A DNA stretch of 64,000 bases from Phormidium tenue FACHB-1050 (GTDB lineage Bacteria; Cyanobacteriota; Cyanobacteriia; Pseudanabaenales; Pseudanabaenaceae): positions 1 through 64,000 of the forward strand of contig NZ_JACJQY010000009.1 in the NCBI RefSeq assembly GCF_014696925.1, in the 5' to 3' direction. A model generated the notes under the pieces. The model saw nothing but the letters and a program-made list of their open reading frames with translations. It had not been told where the DNA came from and ran no database searches. Every line of letters starts with the position of its first letter. The stretch's first letter is position 1. Positions 34,774 to 42,730 of this stretch are shown in pieces. The translations under genes were made by a program, and so were the position numbers.

Positions 34774-36066
34774 GTGACTATTAAAGTTCTCCATCTCTCC
34801 GATATTCACCTTGGTAGTACTACCCATGGCAAAGTCAATCCACAAACAGGATTGAATACTCGCCTAGAAGACTTTGTAGCAGCATTGACAATCTGTATAG
34901 ATCGCGCCATTAACGAGCCAGCCGATATCGTTCTATTTGGTGGTGATGCTTTTCCAGATGCTACGCCGCCTCCACTTGTGCAGCAAGCCTTTGCCAAGCA
35001 ATTTCGTCGTCTTGCTGATGCTGGTATTCCCACGGTGTTATTAGTGGGAAATCACGATCAACATTCACAGGGAGTTGGTGGTGCAAGTTTGGCGATTTAT
35101 CGCAGTTTAGCCGTGCCAAACTTCACAGTAGGCGACACGATCGCCACCCATCGGATTTCCACAGATGCAGGGGATATTCAGATTATTACCTTGCCTTGGA
35201 TTACGCGATCGACTTTACTTACAAAGTCGGAAACAGAAGGCTTCTCGATGACTGAAGTAAGTCAATTCCTGATCGATCGCTTGCAAGTTGTCATCGAAGG
35301 TGAAATCCGTCAGCTTGATCCCAAGTTACCCACAATTCTACTGGCGCATGTGATGGTGGATACAGCTACCTATGGCGCGGAGAGATTTCTAGCGGCTGGC
35401 AAAGGTTTCACAATTCCATTATCAATGTTAACCCGTGAGGCGTTTGACTATGTAGCGCTCGGACATGTGCATCGTCATCAAATTCTGGCGACGCAACCGC
35501 TTGTCGTCTATCCAGGAAGTATTGAGCGAGTAGATTTTGGCGAAGAGAATGAATCGAAAGGCTATTGTTGGCTAGAAGTAGAGAAAGGGAATGTAAAGTT
35601 TGAGTTTTGTGCAATTCCGACTCGTGCTTTTCGGACAATGGAAGTAGATGTGACGCAATCGGAAGATCCACAAGCAAAGTTATTAAAAGCGATCTCCAAA
35701 GGGAAAATCGATCAGGCGATCGCCAGACTTATTTACAAGGTCAAAGCTGAGCAACTAGCCCAAATCGATGATCGCCTCTTACATGAAGCAATGGCGATCG
35801 CCCATAATTATTCGCTTATTCCTGAAGTCGTCAGCCAAAATCCGCGCACACGATTACCTGAGCTAAGTACAGCCGAGGCGCTCGATCCGATGACTGCACT
35901 TAAGACCTATCTCAGCACACGCGAAGATCTCAAAAATCTAGAACCTGAAATGCTAACTGCGGCGCAAGAATTACTCAGTGAGATTGGTTTAGGAATGGAT
36001 GAACTTGATTCTATTGAAGATTCAGCCCAAGCCCAGCCTAGTCAATTGACGATAAGTTTCAATTAG
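34774..36066 (+). CDS. sbcD: SbcD-like exonuclease subunit (metallophosphoesterase)
   Basis: SbcD (bacterial Mre11) is the nuclease of the SbcCD complex, which cuts hairpins and DNA ends. Motifs: D-x-H (LSDIHLG), GGDAFPDA, GNHDQHS, and LALGHVHRHQ-like near residue 230 (YVALGHVHRHQIL). The capping region follows. The length is about 430 residues. Starts at ATG 34744 or GTG 34774 are possible; I prefer the GTG, which gives MTIKVLHLSDIHLG. A TTG at 34699 inside the hairpin is unlikely. No sbcC gene is adjacent. Given that the window is full of palindromes, a hairpin nuclease is relevant to their stability. Confidence 0.88.
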   Translation: MTIKVLHLSDIHLGSTTHGKVNPQTGLNTRLEDFVAALTICIDRAINEPADIVLFGGDAFPDATPPPLVQQAFAKQFRRLADAGIPTVLLVGNHDQHSQGVGGASLAIYRSLAVPNFTVGDTIATHRISTDAGDIQIITLPWITRSTLLTKSETEGFSMTEVSQFLIDRLQVVIEGEIRQLDPKLPTILLAHVMVDTATYGAERFLAAGKGFTIPLSMLTREAFDYVALGHVHRHQILATQPLVVYPGSIERVDFGEENESKGYCWLEVEKGNVKFEFCAIPTRAFRTMEVDVTQSEDPQAKLLKAISKGKIDQAIARLIYKVKAEQLAQIDDRLLHEAMAIAHNYSLIPEVVSQNPRTRLPELSTAEALDPMTALKTYLSTREDLKNLEPEMLTAAQELLSEIGLGMDELDSIEDSAQAQPSQLTISFN

Positions 36067-36702
36067 TTGTGTTTGCAGTGTTTCCAGTGAAATATGGCGC
36101 AGGCTAGCGGCGCGATCGTAAATTTGCTCAATGCTAATATCATTACAATCATCGGTTTCTAAAAGGAATCTACCTTGCGGTATAGTAGCGATCGCCTGAG
36201 TCACAGGAGAGAGATCGCTTAAAATAGCGGCTCCAAAAGAAAAATAGAAATCATGCTTCAGGAGTTGTTGAAATACTTCCTCTTTCTTATTAAATCCATG
36301 AATAATCCAAGGAATTGAATGCTTAGTATTTTTTTTAAGTGCAATCAACTCCGCAAATGCTTTGACACAATGAATTACAAGTGGTTTCTGTAACTCTTCA
36401 GCAAGTTCGATATGTCTTTTAAAAATAGAAATTTGTGTTTCTAAAGGCAAATCAATATTTCGATCTAATCCACATTCTCCGATCGCTATCACCTGTGACG
36501 ATTGTGCTAAATCTACAAGATTCACCCATGCCATTTCCCATGTCTCCAACTGGATAAACCAAGGATGTAAGCCAAGACTGCAAGTATTAGGTAAGGATTC
36601 AGCTTGCAATTCTGGAGCAACATGCAAAGTTTGCAGATTGATGAGATCTGAGGATTGGCGATCGCTATGTGTATGGAAGTCAATAAATAAGTACTTATAC
36701 AA
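36022..36702 (-). CDS. TatD family metal-dependent hydrolase
   Basis: TatD-type enzymes are TIM-barrel nucleases. The metal ligands are visible: HTH (FIDFHTHSD), Glu in GECGLDR, His in LVIHCVKAF, His in WIIHGFNKK and Asp in LLETDDCN. The 226-residue length is a little short for TatD (about 260). Its last 45 bp overlap the end of sbcD on the opposite strand (36022-36066). Two DNA-processing genes thus end inside each other. Confidence 0.88.
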   Translation of the reverse strand: MYKYLFIDFHTHSDRQSSDLINLQTLHVAPELQAESLPNTCSLGLHPWFIQLETWEMAWVNLVDLAQSSQVIAIGECGLDRNIDLPLETQISIFKRHIELAEELQKPLVIHCVKAFAELIALKKNTKHSIPWIIHGFNKKEEVFQQLLKHDFYFSFGAAILSDLSPVTQAIATIPQGRFLLETDDCNDISIEQIYDRAASLRHISLETLQTQLIETYRQLTRLGLG

Positions 36703-36716
36703 AATAAATTACCCAA

Positions 36717-36758
36717 ACCTGTAAAGTTGCGCCCCTCAGGGGTGCAACTTTACAGGGT
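36717..36758. terminator. Hairpin between tatD-like and Uma2 genes
   Basis: CCTGTAAAGTTGCGCCCCT is mirrored around CA. It lies just beyond the stop of the minus-strand Uma2 gene and may end that transcript before the tatD-like gene. Confidence 0.55.
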
Positions 36759-36763
36759 TATAA

Positions 36764-37480
36764 TTAAAACTCATCATCTGGATCGATACCCAAAGCACGT
36801 AAACGCTCTGCAAGGCGATCAGCACGTTGACGTTCCTGTTCAGCACGTTGCTGTTCCTGCCATACTTGAATCTTTGATTGCTGTAATTGTTGATCTAACT
36901 CTACGGTCGATAAAAATGGTTGTCCATCGGGACGAAATAACTTTAATTCTTGCCCTACTACCCAATCAAAGCGGATTCCCAACAGTGGGCTCACCCAGTT
37001 GCTCATTGAGAGAATTTGGGTCAAGCGATCGCCTTGTCTATGCCAGCCTGCTAAGGTTAAATCATCAGGATCGTAAATATAATATTCCTGAATGCCATAG
37101 GTTTCATAAAATGTAAACTTCTCATCTAGAGCATCAATACCGCGACTATCTTTATTGCTTGGTGACAAAATCTCAAAAGCAACCTGTGGAGGGATATTAT
37201 CCTCTAGCCATTGCTTGTAAGAGCCTCGCCTACCTTTAGGTCTGCCAAATGCAACCATCACATCTGGAGCCATACGTCTTAGGGTATAACGCACAGGATA
37301 CCAAGCCAAGTCTCCTCCCACAAATACAAGGGGATCGTTAGCATACATAATCTCTAAATTTTCTTTGATAATAACAATCCAGCGAAACTGCTCGGTATTG
37401 TCAGACATAGGATTACCGTCACTATCTGGATAGTCGATCTCTGGGGCGATCGCTTCATGAGTTAATGGTTGCAGAGTCAT
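36764..37480 (-). CDS. Uma2 family endonuclease with basic coiled-coil tail
   Basis: A 238-residue Uma2/DUF820 member. The core has VRYTLRRMAPDVMVAFG and VAFEILSPSNKDSRG, which hold the nuclease-like Asp and Glu, and KFTFYETYGIQEYYIYDPDDLTLAGW. The tail from about residue 195 is a coiled coil rich in Gln/Glu/Arg (QQRAEQERQRADRLAERLRALG). Function is unknown. It is not closely similar to the copy at 15692. Confidence 0.9.
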   Translation of the reverse strand: MTLQPLTHEAIAPEIDYPDSDGNPMSDNTEQFRWIVIIKENLEIMYANDPLVFVGGDLAWYPVRYTLRRMAPDVMVAFGRPKGRRGSYKQWLEDNIPPQVAFEILSPSNKDSRGIDALDEKFTFYETYGIQEYYIYDPDDLTLAGWHRQGDRLTQILSMSNWVSPLLGIRFDWVVGQELKLFRPDGQPFLSTVELDQQLQQSKIQVWQEQQRAEQERQRADRLAERLRALGIDPDDEF

Positions 37481-37527
37481 GGATTTGCCCTCGCATAGAC
37501 CTGTGCGTGATTAATATATTCTATAGG

Positions 37528-37570
37528 CAAACCTAAAAGAGAGTTGCGCCGCAACTCTCTTTTAGGTTTG
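37528..37570. terminator. Palindrome between Uma2 and lpxD
   Basis: CAAACCTAAAAGAGAGTTGC and its exact complement (21-bp arms) lie 7 bp after the lpxD stop, on the minus-strand reading side. Confidence 0.65.
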
Positions 37571-37577
37571 GTTACTG

Positions 37578-38639
37578 CTATTCAGCAGTCTTTGCTTCTA
37601 GTTCCGCAATTCTCTTTTCTAGTTTGCGAACTGTGTGTAATAAATCTGGAAGTTGACGCTCCGAAATAACGATACGCTTCCAATCCTTTTCAGGAACGAC
37701 GGGATAGCCCATCATCGTCACACCTGCGGGAACATCACTGGGAATGCCCGACTTTGCACCAATAATTGCACCATCACCGATGTGAATGTGATTAGCTGCG
37801 CCCACTTGACCAGCCATGACCACATGATGACCAAGGGTGACACCACCTGCTAAGCCCACTTGTGAAGCGAGAACAGAATGCGCCCCCACTTCGACTCCAT
37901 GACCGATCTGCACAAAGTTATCCAGTTTTGCGCCTTTATGAATTACAGTAACCCCAACGGCAGGTCGGTCAACGGCGCAAGAACAGCCTAGTTCCACATT
38001 GTCTTCAATGATCACATGTCCGATTTGGGGGACTTTGTACCATGTACCATTGGGGGAAATCTCGAAACCAAAGCCATCGCCGCCTAAAACTGTGCTGGGA
38101 TGGAACAAACAATTTGCGCCGATTTGAGTGCGATCGCTAATTACACAATTGGCGTGAATAGTTGTATTTGCACCAATCTCGACATCGTTGTAAATGGTGA
38201 CATGGGGATAAATCGTGACGTTATCGCCAATTTTGACGCGATCGCTAATGACTACATAGGGTGCGATCGCAACGTTATTCCCCAACTGCACACCTTCACC
38301 CAAAATTGCGGTGGGATGAATACCCTGTGGCGGTGTGGGTGGTTGATAAAACTTTTCGAGAACCTTGGCGAAGAGAATGCGGGGATGGGCGGTGCGGATA
38401 CAGGGCAAGGGTGACGGAGTTTTTAGATCGAGAATGACAGCACTAGCTTGGGTATCTTTGAGACGGGCGACAAATTTTGCTGATGACACAAAGGTAATTT
38501 CTCCAGATAGCGCCTTATCGATCGCAGCGACTCCCGTGATGATGGGATCGTCACCATCAGATTCAAATCGACAATCGGGGAGAGCGGCGACAAACTCGGC
38601 GGCGAGTTCAGAAAGTTTGAAAGAAATTGTTTGTGTCAT
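37578..38639 (-). CDS. lpxD: UDP-3-O-acylglucosamine N-acyltransferase LpxD
   Basis: LpxD adds the N-linked acyl chain in lipid A synthesis. The 353 residues have an N-terminal substrate domain (ALSGEITFVSSAKFVARLKDTQASAVI) and then a long left-handed helix of hexapeptide repeats from about residue 105 to 320 (IHPTAILGEGVQLGNNVAIAPYV onward). The catalytic His is in DNFVQIGHGVEVGAHS. A C-terminal helix (LLHTVRKLEKRIAELEAK) packs the trimer. No other lipid A gene is nearby. Confidence 0.95.
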   Translation of the reverse strand: MTQTISFKLSELAAEFVAALPDCRFESDGDDPIITGVAAIDKALSGEITFVSSAKFVARLKDTQASAVILDLKTPSPLPCIRTAHPRILFAKVLEKFYQPPTPPQGIHPTAILGEGVQLGNNVAIAPYVVISDRVKIGDNVTIYPHVTIYNDVEIGANTTIHANCVISDRTQIGANCLFHPSTVLGGDGFGFEISPNGTWYKVPQIGHVIIEDNVELGCSCAVDRPAVGVTVIHKGAKLDNFVQIGHGVEVGAHSVLASQVGLAGGVTLGHHVVMAGQVGAANHIHIGDGAIIGAKSGIPSDVPAGVTMMGYPVVPEKDWKRIVISERQLPDLLHTVRKLEKRIAELEAKTAE

Positions 38640-38817
38640 GGATCTGATGTCATATCAAGAATGCGCGATTACCATAATACTTAATTGTGCCAAAACACGT
38701 AGTGTTAATGATGTAACTAAACTTGATAGATTATCCCTAACCCTAATCACATAGCGATCGTCTCAATCATCCCTACTTTCACCACACAAGCGATCGCTCT
38801 CAGCATAACCAACAAAA

Positions 38818-39243
38818 TCATTGTTGCATCAGTATTTTTGCTTGAGCCAGCATCTGCCGATATGGTAAGCAAGCTGATCGATTTATCTTCAGTAGCTGTA
38901 TTGTCACTTGCCCAATTGCTGTCAATGGATAAATTACACCACTAGATTCTTCGATTTGAAAATTCTCTTGCCATTGGTCTTGTCTAGGATGGTAAAGTCT
39001 AATAACTTCGCCTGTTTCTGCATCAATAGACGCAATATCACTGCCCTTAGCTTGATTACACAGTGAACAAGATAAAGCTAAATTTTCTTCTATAGTTTTA
39101 CGGCCATGCTTTTCAGCAATTACATGATCTACTTGATGGGAAACTAAGGTTAAGCTTTCAGAAATCAGACAATATTCACAACAATTTTGGGCGCGATCGC
39201 TGACTAGTTTTCTAATTTTAGCGGAGATATAACTCTTACTCAT
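38818..39243 (-). CDS. HNH endonuclease
   Basis: A 141-residue stand-alone HNH protein. Zinc Cys pairs CEYC and CSLC flank the catalytic VDHVIAEKHGRKTIEENLALSC (DH...N...H-type) core. The C-terminal part (YHPRQDQWQENFQIE and LTAIGQVTIQLLKINR) is a pattern common to cyanobacterial stand-alone HNH proteins. It overlaps the upstream 115-residue gene by 4 bp. Such two-gene modules are frequent in cyanobacteria. Whether they act as selfish elements, a toxin pair or defence is unknown. Confidence 0.88.
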   Translation of the reverse strand: MSKSYISAKIRKLVSDRAQNCCEYCLISESLTLVSHQVDHVIAEKHGRKTIEENLALSCSLCNQAKGSDIASIDAETGEVIRLYHPRQDQWQENFQIEESSGVIYPLTAIGQVTIQLLKINRSACLPYRQMLAQAKILMQQ

Positions 39244-39587
39244 TGACTCGGCTGGAGCTTAATCAGGGCTTGAGTTTTGGCAAGGCGCACTAGATGTTCG
39301 ATAAATTCATAATGTTGCCATAGTAGGCGATCGCTTTCGTTAAAACCTTGAGTACGATTTTTTTCTAATAGATTATCAATTTCTTGCTGTGCCTCTGGTG
39401 CAAGGCGTAAATTTAAGACTTCTTGAGGGGATGGAAGTTTGGCTAAGAAATGCAATATTTCCGTCAATCCAGAAAAGCCGTTATTGGGATTAGCGTTTAT
39501 TTCTCGCAATCCTAGAGCTAATATTTGCGGCAGGTTATCTTGTACAGTAGCGGCGATATCGTCTGGTATGTCTAGGGTGATTTGCAT
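39240..39587 (-). CDS. Small partner protein of the HNH gene, function unknown
   Basis: 115 residues beginning MQITLDIPDDIAATVQDNLPQ, a form also seen at the start of cyanobacterial antitoxin-like proteins. A middle helix is PEAQQEIDNLLEKNRTQGF and the end is EFIEHLVRLAKTQALIKLQP. It overlaps the HNH gene (ATGA type). An antitoxin or targeting role is inference. Confidence 0.75.
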   Translation of the reverse strand: MQITLDIPDDIAATVQDNLPQILALGLREINANPNNGFSGLTEILHFLAKLPSPQEVLNLRLAPEAQQEIDNLLEKNRTQGFNESDRLLWQHYEFIEHLVRLAKTQALIKLQPSQ

Positions 39588-39690
39588 AGTTAAGTAAGTG
39601 ATTGCTAATGTTAGCTTCTGGTGTTCATTTTATCAGATCGACCCTAAGCTCAATCAAACAGCGATCGCCCCTCAACAAACCAACAACACC

Positions 39691-39758
39691 ACGCCCCTAA
39701 TCTCAATCAAAAAGAGATCGCCTCAATCATCAATGCCTCTAACACACAAGCGATCGCC
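39691..39758. repeat. 68-bp direct repeat, left copy
   Basis: ACGCCCCTAATCTCAATCAA at its start and CACAAGCGATCGCC at its end are repeated at 40495-40562, with 64 of 68 positions equal. The pair frames the toxin-antitoxin remnant. Shorter, more diverged relatives lie at about 38739-38798 and 39641-39670. Confidence 0.8.
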
Positions 39759-39791
39759 TCCTGTTTGCTACTTAAATATTACTATGCTAGT

Positions 39792-39815
39792 ATGCCAAAT
39801 AAGGTATATTGGCAT
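39792..39815. promoter_or_regulatory. Inverted repeat, likely operator of the HTH gene
   Basis: ATGCCAA (39792-39798) and TTGGCAT (39809-39815) form a 7-bp inverted repeat 22 bp before the ATG of the HTH protein. Autoregulated antitoxins usually bind such sites at their own promoter. Confidence 0.5.
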
Positions 39816-39836
39816 GGTAACAAATCAAAAAAACAA

Positions 39837-40130
39837 ATGACCCAGAATCAAATTTCTGAAGTTATTCAAGGTAGAACGAATGTATTTGAAGATTTGGGCT
39901 TTGCTCCTGAAGAGGCTCTTAATCTCAAAATTCGGGCTGACTTGATGTTGAATATTAAGCGTTTCATTCAGTCTCAAGGATGGACGCAAAAGCAAGCTGC
40001 TTTGTTTTTTGGTGAAACTCAACCTCGGATTAGTGATTTAATCAATGGTGATATTGAGAGGTTTAGCATTGATAAGTTGGTGATGATGTTGGCTCATGCG
40101 GGTATGAATGTGAGAGTTGAAGTGTTATGA
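39837..40130 (+). CDS. XRE/HTH antitoxin-like regulator
   Basis: From the ATG at 39837 the product has 97 residues. It has a helix-turn-helix of the HigA2 type (NIKRFIQSQGWTQKQAALFFGETQPRISDLINGDIERFSIDKLVMML). Such proteins are DNA-binding antitoxins that normally follow a HigB-type toxin gene. No toxin ORF lies upstream here, so it is an orphan. Its stop overlaps the start of a short PIN-domain remnant (ATGA at 40127-40130). An in-frame ATG at 39792 is possible but falls in the presumed operator. Confidence 0.85.
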   Translation: MTQNQISEVIQGRTNVFEDLGFAPEEALNLKIRADLMLNIKRFIQSQGWTQKQAALFFGETQPRISDLINGDIERFSIDKLVMMLAHAGMNVRVEVL

Positions 40131-40279
40131 ATAAATCTCCATCTGTTTATCTGGATGTTTACTGTTTCTGTCGGCTTTTGGATGACTCCTCACAGTATCG
40201 AGTTCGTTTAGAAACTGAGGCAAAGGTTAAAGTTTTTAATTCAGTAACTTGGTTAATGGAAAATCAAGAGTTAATTTAG
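40127..40279 (+). pseudogene. Truncated PIN-domain (VapC-like) toxin
   Basis: A 50-residue frame starting in ATGA overlap with the HTH gene reads SPSVYLDVYCFCRLLDDSSQ and then YRVRLETEAKVKVFN. This resembles the N-terminal YLDVCCLNRPFDD and RIRLEAEA motifs of cyanobacterial PIN toxins, including the first catalytic Asp. It stops after residue 50, where a complete toxin has about 130-160. The remaining acidic residues are lost, so the product cannot be an active nuclease. Confidence 0.65.
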
Positions 40280-40290
40280 GAGACTGAACG

Positions 40291-40491
40291 ATGAAAGCTA
40301 GTGAGATTTCGAGACGTGGATACCAAGCTCTAATTCAAGAATTGGGCTATGCAGGGGCTGCAAGATTTTTGTTAAGGTTTGAGTCTGGTTCTGGAGACTA
40401 TACTAAAGAACGTCATCAGAGGTTAGCACAAGTGACAATGGATGACTTTCGGTCTTTTGTTCGGCAAAAAAGAGAAAAGATAAGTGATTAA
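40291..40491 (+). CDS. Small antitoxin-like protein
   Basis: 66 residues, MKASEISRRGYQALIQELGY and then GSGDYTKERHQRL. This pattern is known to me from small genes placed just before PIN-type toxin genes in cyanobacteria. A ribosome site AGGAGA precedes the ATG. No toxin follows: the next sequence is the right copy of the 68-bp direct repeat. It is probably an orphan antitoxin. Confidence 0.6.
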   Translation: MKASEISRRGYQALIQELGYAGAARFLLRFESGSGDYTKERHQRLAQVTMDDFRSFVRQKREKISD

Positions 40492-40494
40492 AAA

Positions 40495-40562
40495 ACGCCC
40501 CTAATCTCAATCAAAAAGCGATCGCCTCAATCATCAATGCTTCTAAAGCACAAGCGATCGCC
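40495..40562. repeat. 68-bp direct repeat, right copy
   Basis: This is the partner of 39691-39758 and overlaps nothing coding. The distance between the two copies (about 736 bp) is exactly filled by the HTH gene, the PIN remnant and the small antitoxin-like gene. Confidence 0.8.
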
Positions 40563-40569
40563 CCTAATC

Positions 40570-41649
40570 TCAGGACGCTACTAATTTCATTGATCCTTGT
40601 TGAGATTTATTTGGCTTACGAACAGCTTTATTTTGTTGTGAGACATTTTGAGAAAATGATGTTTCTAGCTTCTTAGGTGTTCTGGTGTAGTTATCCCAAT
40701 CTTCTACAGTTTGTCTAAACAGCCAATAGTCTAGAGCATCATCTTCCACAAAACCTCGAAGTTCTGGATCGACCCAAATATGTAATAGATCCTTACAGCC
40801 AATATTGCTGGCAGCTTGCTCAATATCTTGCCATTGTTGGATAAAGTTTTCTGCCCAAGAGTCTCTATTAGTTACTGATTGAACGAAATCTAATCCTGCT
40901 TCTAACATCCTCTTGCCATTAGTTCCACGAGCATTAATTGGTTCCCAAAAAATCACTTCAGGCTCAAATTTTACGATCTGCTCTAATAAGTTTTGAAAAT
41001 CTTGTAGCAGCATTGTGGGGGGAGTAGGTGCGATCGCCACATATAGCTTAATTCCCGCTTCGTATCCCTTCATCATGGCTTTGTAGCGATCAGAGGGTAG
41101 AGGTGCTGCGGGTTCAATTTTGCGGCTAAGTTCGTCATCAAGCATTGGTAAGCTCATGCCAACGGTTACATTAGGCGATCGCAGAATGTCTATATCATTT
41201 GTCCATAGAGGGCTACGAGTCAAAATCCGTACTCGTTTGTCGTATTTAAGCAACACTTTGACAACTTGGCGCGTGATTGTTGCGGTTTGATGGTTTTGAT
41301 AAGGATCGGTTCCAGAACAGAGCATAACGACCCCCTGTCCTGATTCTGTGGTTTTCCAAGTTCTTTTACGGCTAAGAGTTTCTTCTAGTTGTTCGGCAAT
41401 ACCTTCACGTACAAATAGATACTTTCCCCAATCCATTTGAGGGTTATCAACGCCTTTTTGTGCTAGTTGTGCTTGTCTGGTTCTGATCACTGGAGTTGAG
41501 GGGACATAGCAAAATGTGCAGCCATGCAGACAACCAGAGGCGACGTTAATAACGTAGTCACATAGTCCTTTTTTTCTTAGTGCGCTTTCCTGTAGAGGAC
41601 TAGCGACAGTTTCAGTACCTCTCACAGTCTCCATAACAACAAACCTCAA
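40570..41649 (-). CDS. Radical SAM protein, divergent from a TcmP-like gene
   Basis: 359 residues with the Fe-S cluster motif CLHGCTFC (C40, C44, C47) and text typical of spore-photolyase-like radical SAM proteins (SGTDPYQNHQ, RILTRSP, VGMSLPMLDD, APTPP and FWEPINARGTNG). The substrate is unknown. The C-terminal 40 residues are basic and disordered-looking. The start is 82 bp from the divergent TcmP-like gene, and both probably share the promoter region. The family partner name TcmP (three-Cys-motif partner) refers to CxxxCxxC proteins such as this one. Confidence 0.85.
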   Translation of the reverse strand: MRFVVMETVRGTETVASPLQESALRKKGLCDYVINVASGCLHGCTFCYVPSTPVIRTRQAQLAQKGVDNPQMDWGKYLFVREGIAEQLEETLSRKRTWKTTESGQGVVMLCSGTDPYQNHQTATITRQVVKVLLKYDKRVRILTRSPLWTNDIDILRSPNVTVGMSLPMLDDELSRKIEPAAPLPSDRYKAMMKGYEAGIKLYVAIAPTPPTMLLQDFQNLLEQIVKFEPEVIFWEPINARGTNGKRMLEAGLDFVQSVTNRDSWAENFIQQWQDIEQAASNIGCKDLLHIWVDPELRGFVEDDALDYWLFRQTVEDWDNYTRTPKKLETSFSQNVSQQNKAVRKPNKSQQGSMKLVAS

Positions 41650-41731
41650 TGTTTTTGAAAAACGTACAATATACTATAATTAACTATATGCTATATTTTT
41701 AGAAATATACACCTATTAAGAGAAAAATAGG

Positions 41732-42574
41732 ATGCCAATTACACCATCTGGACAAGGTTTCAGTAAAAATACCTCTGCAAAACAGAAACAATTTGATTAT
41801 TTCATAGATATTCACCTTGGCATTTGCAAAGGGATTTTTAAAGGAAATCAAGATAAAGCTTGGTTATCCCATACCTACCACTATATTGACTTAAATGCTG
41901 GTACTGGCATCAGTGAAGCTTACGGAGAAGGAAGCCCTATAATTTTTTTGAAACAAGCAGAATCCAAAAAGGTTAATTCTTCATGCTATTTTGTCGATAT
42001 CAAAGATTCAGTTCTAGAAGAATTAAAGCGAAATGTTTCTGGTTTCTCATGTCAAGCTCATTATTTTTCTTGCGATAACAAGCTAGCACTTGAAAATATT
42101 TCAGAGTCTTTGTATTCTCATTCTCAAAATAACAAGAAAGCATTATATGGGTTGCTGTACTCTGATGAAAATGGCACAGTTCCTCCCTTTGATCAATTAT
42201 CAAAAGTATTCAAAGGCAGAAAATATCTAGAAACCATAGATATTCTTATCTACTTTTCGGCAACGAATGTAAAACGCTGTTTAAAGTCAGACTCTTCTGA
42301 TGTTTATAAGAGATTAACTGATTACATAAGAAATGTGCCGAAGAAACATTGGCAAATCAGAGAATCGGAAGATAAACATCAATGGAGCTTTTTATTCGGA
42401 ACAAACTGGGATAAAAATGGACAGATGGGATATCCAAGAATCACAAAGTATAATTTTCACGATATCAGTAGCAACAGAGGGAGAGAAATTTTAGAACGTC
42501 TTGCATATACCAATGATGAAATACAGGACATGATACAGCCTAAAATCCCAGGTTTATTTGATTCAATAGAGTAA
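41732..42574 (+). CDS. TcmP-like three-Cys-motif partner protein
   Basis: 280 residues with a methyltransferase-like front. It has a helix with KQKQFDYFIDIHLGI, then strand and glycine loop HYIDLNAGTG, an acidic second strand (CYFVDIKD) and a later SCDNK, in the order of SAM-binding motifs I-III. GEGSP after motif I is characteristic of TcmP. The middle (YGLLYSDENGTVPPFDQL) matches the region of the family that holds a DPNG-type motif, here SDENG. The gene is AT-rich compared with its neighbours. TcmP pairs occur in accessory regions; the biochemical role is not established as far as I know. Confidence 0.75.
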   Translation: MPITPSGQGFSKNTSAKQKQFDYFIDIHLGICKGIFKGNQDKAWLSHTYHYIDLNAGTGISEAYGEGSPIIFLKQAESKKVNSSCYFVDIKDSVLEELKRNVSGFSCQAHYFSCDNKLALENISESLYSHSQNNKKALYGLLYSDENGTVPPFDQLSKVFKGRKYLETIDILIYFSATNVKRCLKSDSSDVYKRLTDYIRNVPKKHWQIRESEDKHQWSFLFGTNWDKNGQMGYPRITKYNFHDISSNRGREILERLAYTNDEIQDMIQPKIPGLFDSIE

Positions 42575-42615
42575 AGATAGAAGCAATAGAAATCGTAAAT
42601 CTAGGGTTAATACCG

Positions 42616-42730
42616 ATGTCATACAGCAAATTTAAAACGATCTCACAAATACAAGAAAAATTTGGCGTGACAGTGAAAGAATCGGAAAACTTATTTGTGG
42701 ATACACAATCACCAGCCCCAAGTACCTACC
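42616..42730 (+). pseudogene. N-terminal remnant of a gene running into the DUF427 gene
   Basis: SYSKFKTISQIQEKFGVTVK and ESENLFVDTQSPAPSTYL read like the front of a common cyanobacterial protein family starting S-x-F-K-T-x-x-Q. After about residue 38 the frame turns into antisense of the DUF427 gene. The rest of the gene is missing, so it was cut by recombination. A ribosome site is weak. Confidence 0.5.

Noticed and set aside
40185-40200. ACTCCTCACAG, similar to the core of the cyanobacterial Yfr1 RNA
   Set aside because: It lies inside the PIN-toxin remnant in frame and lacks the flanking Yfr1 stems.
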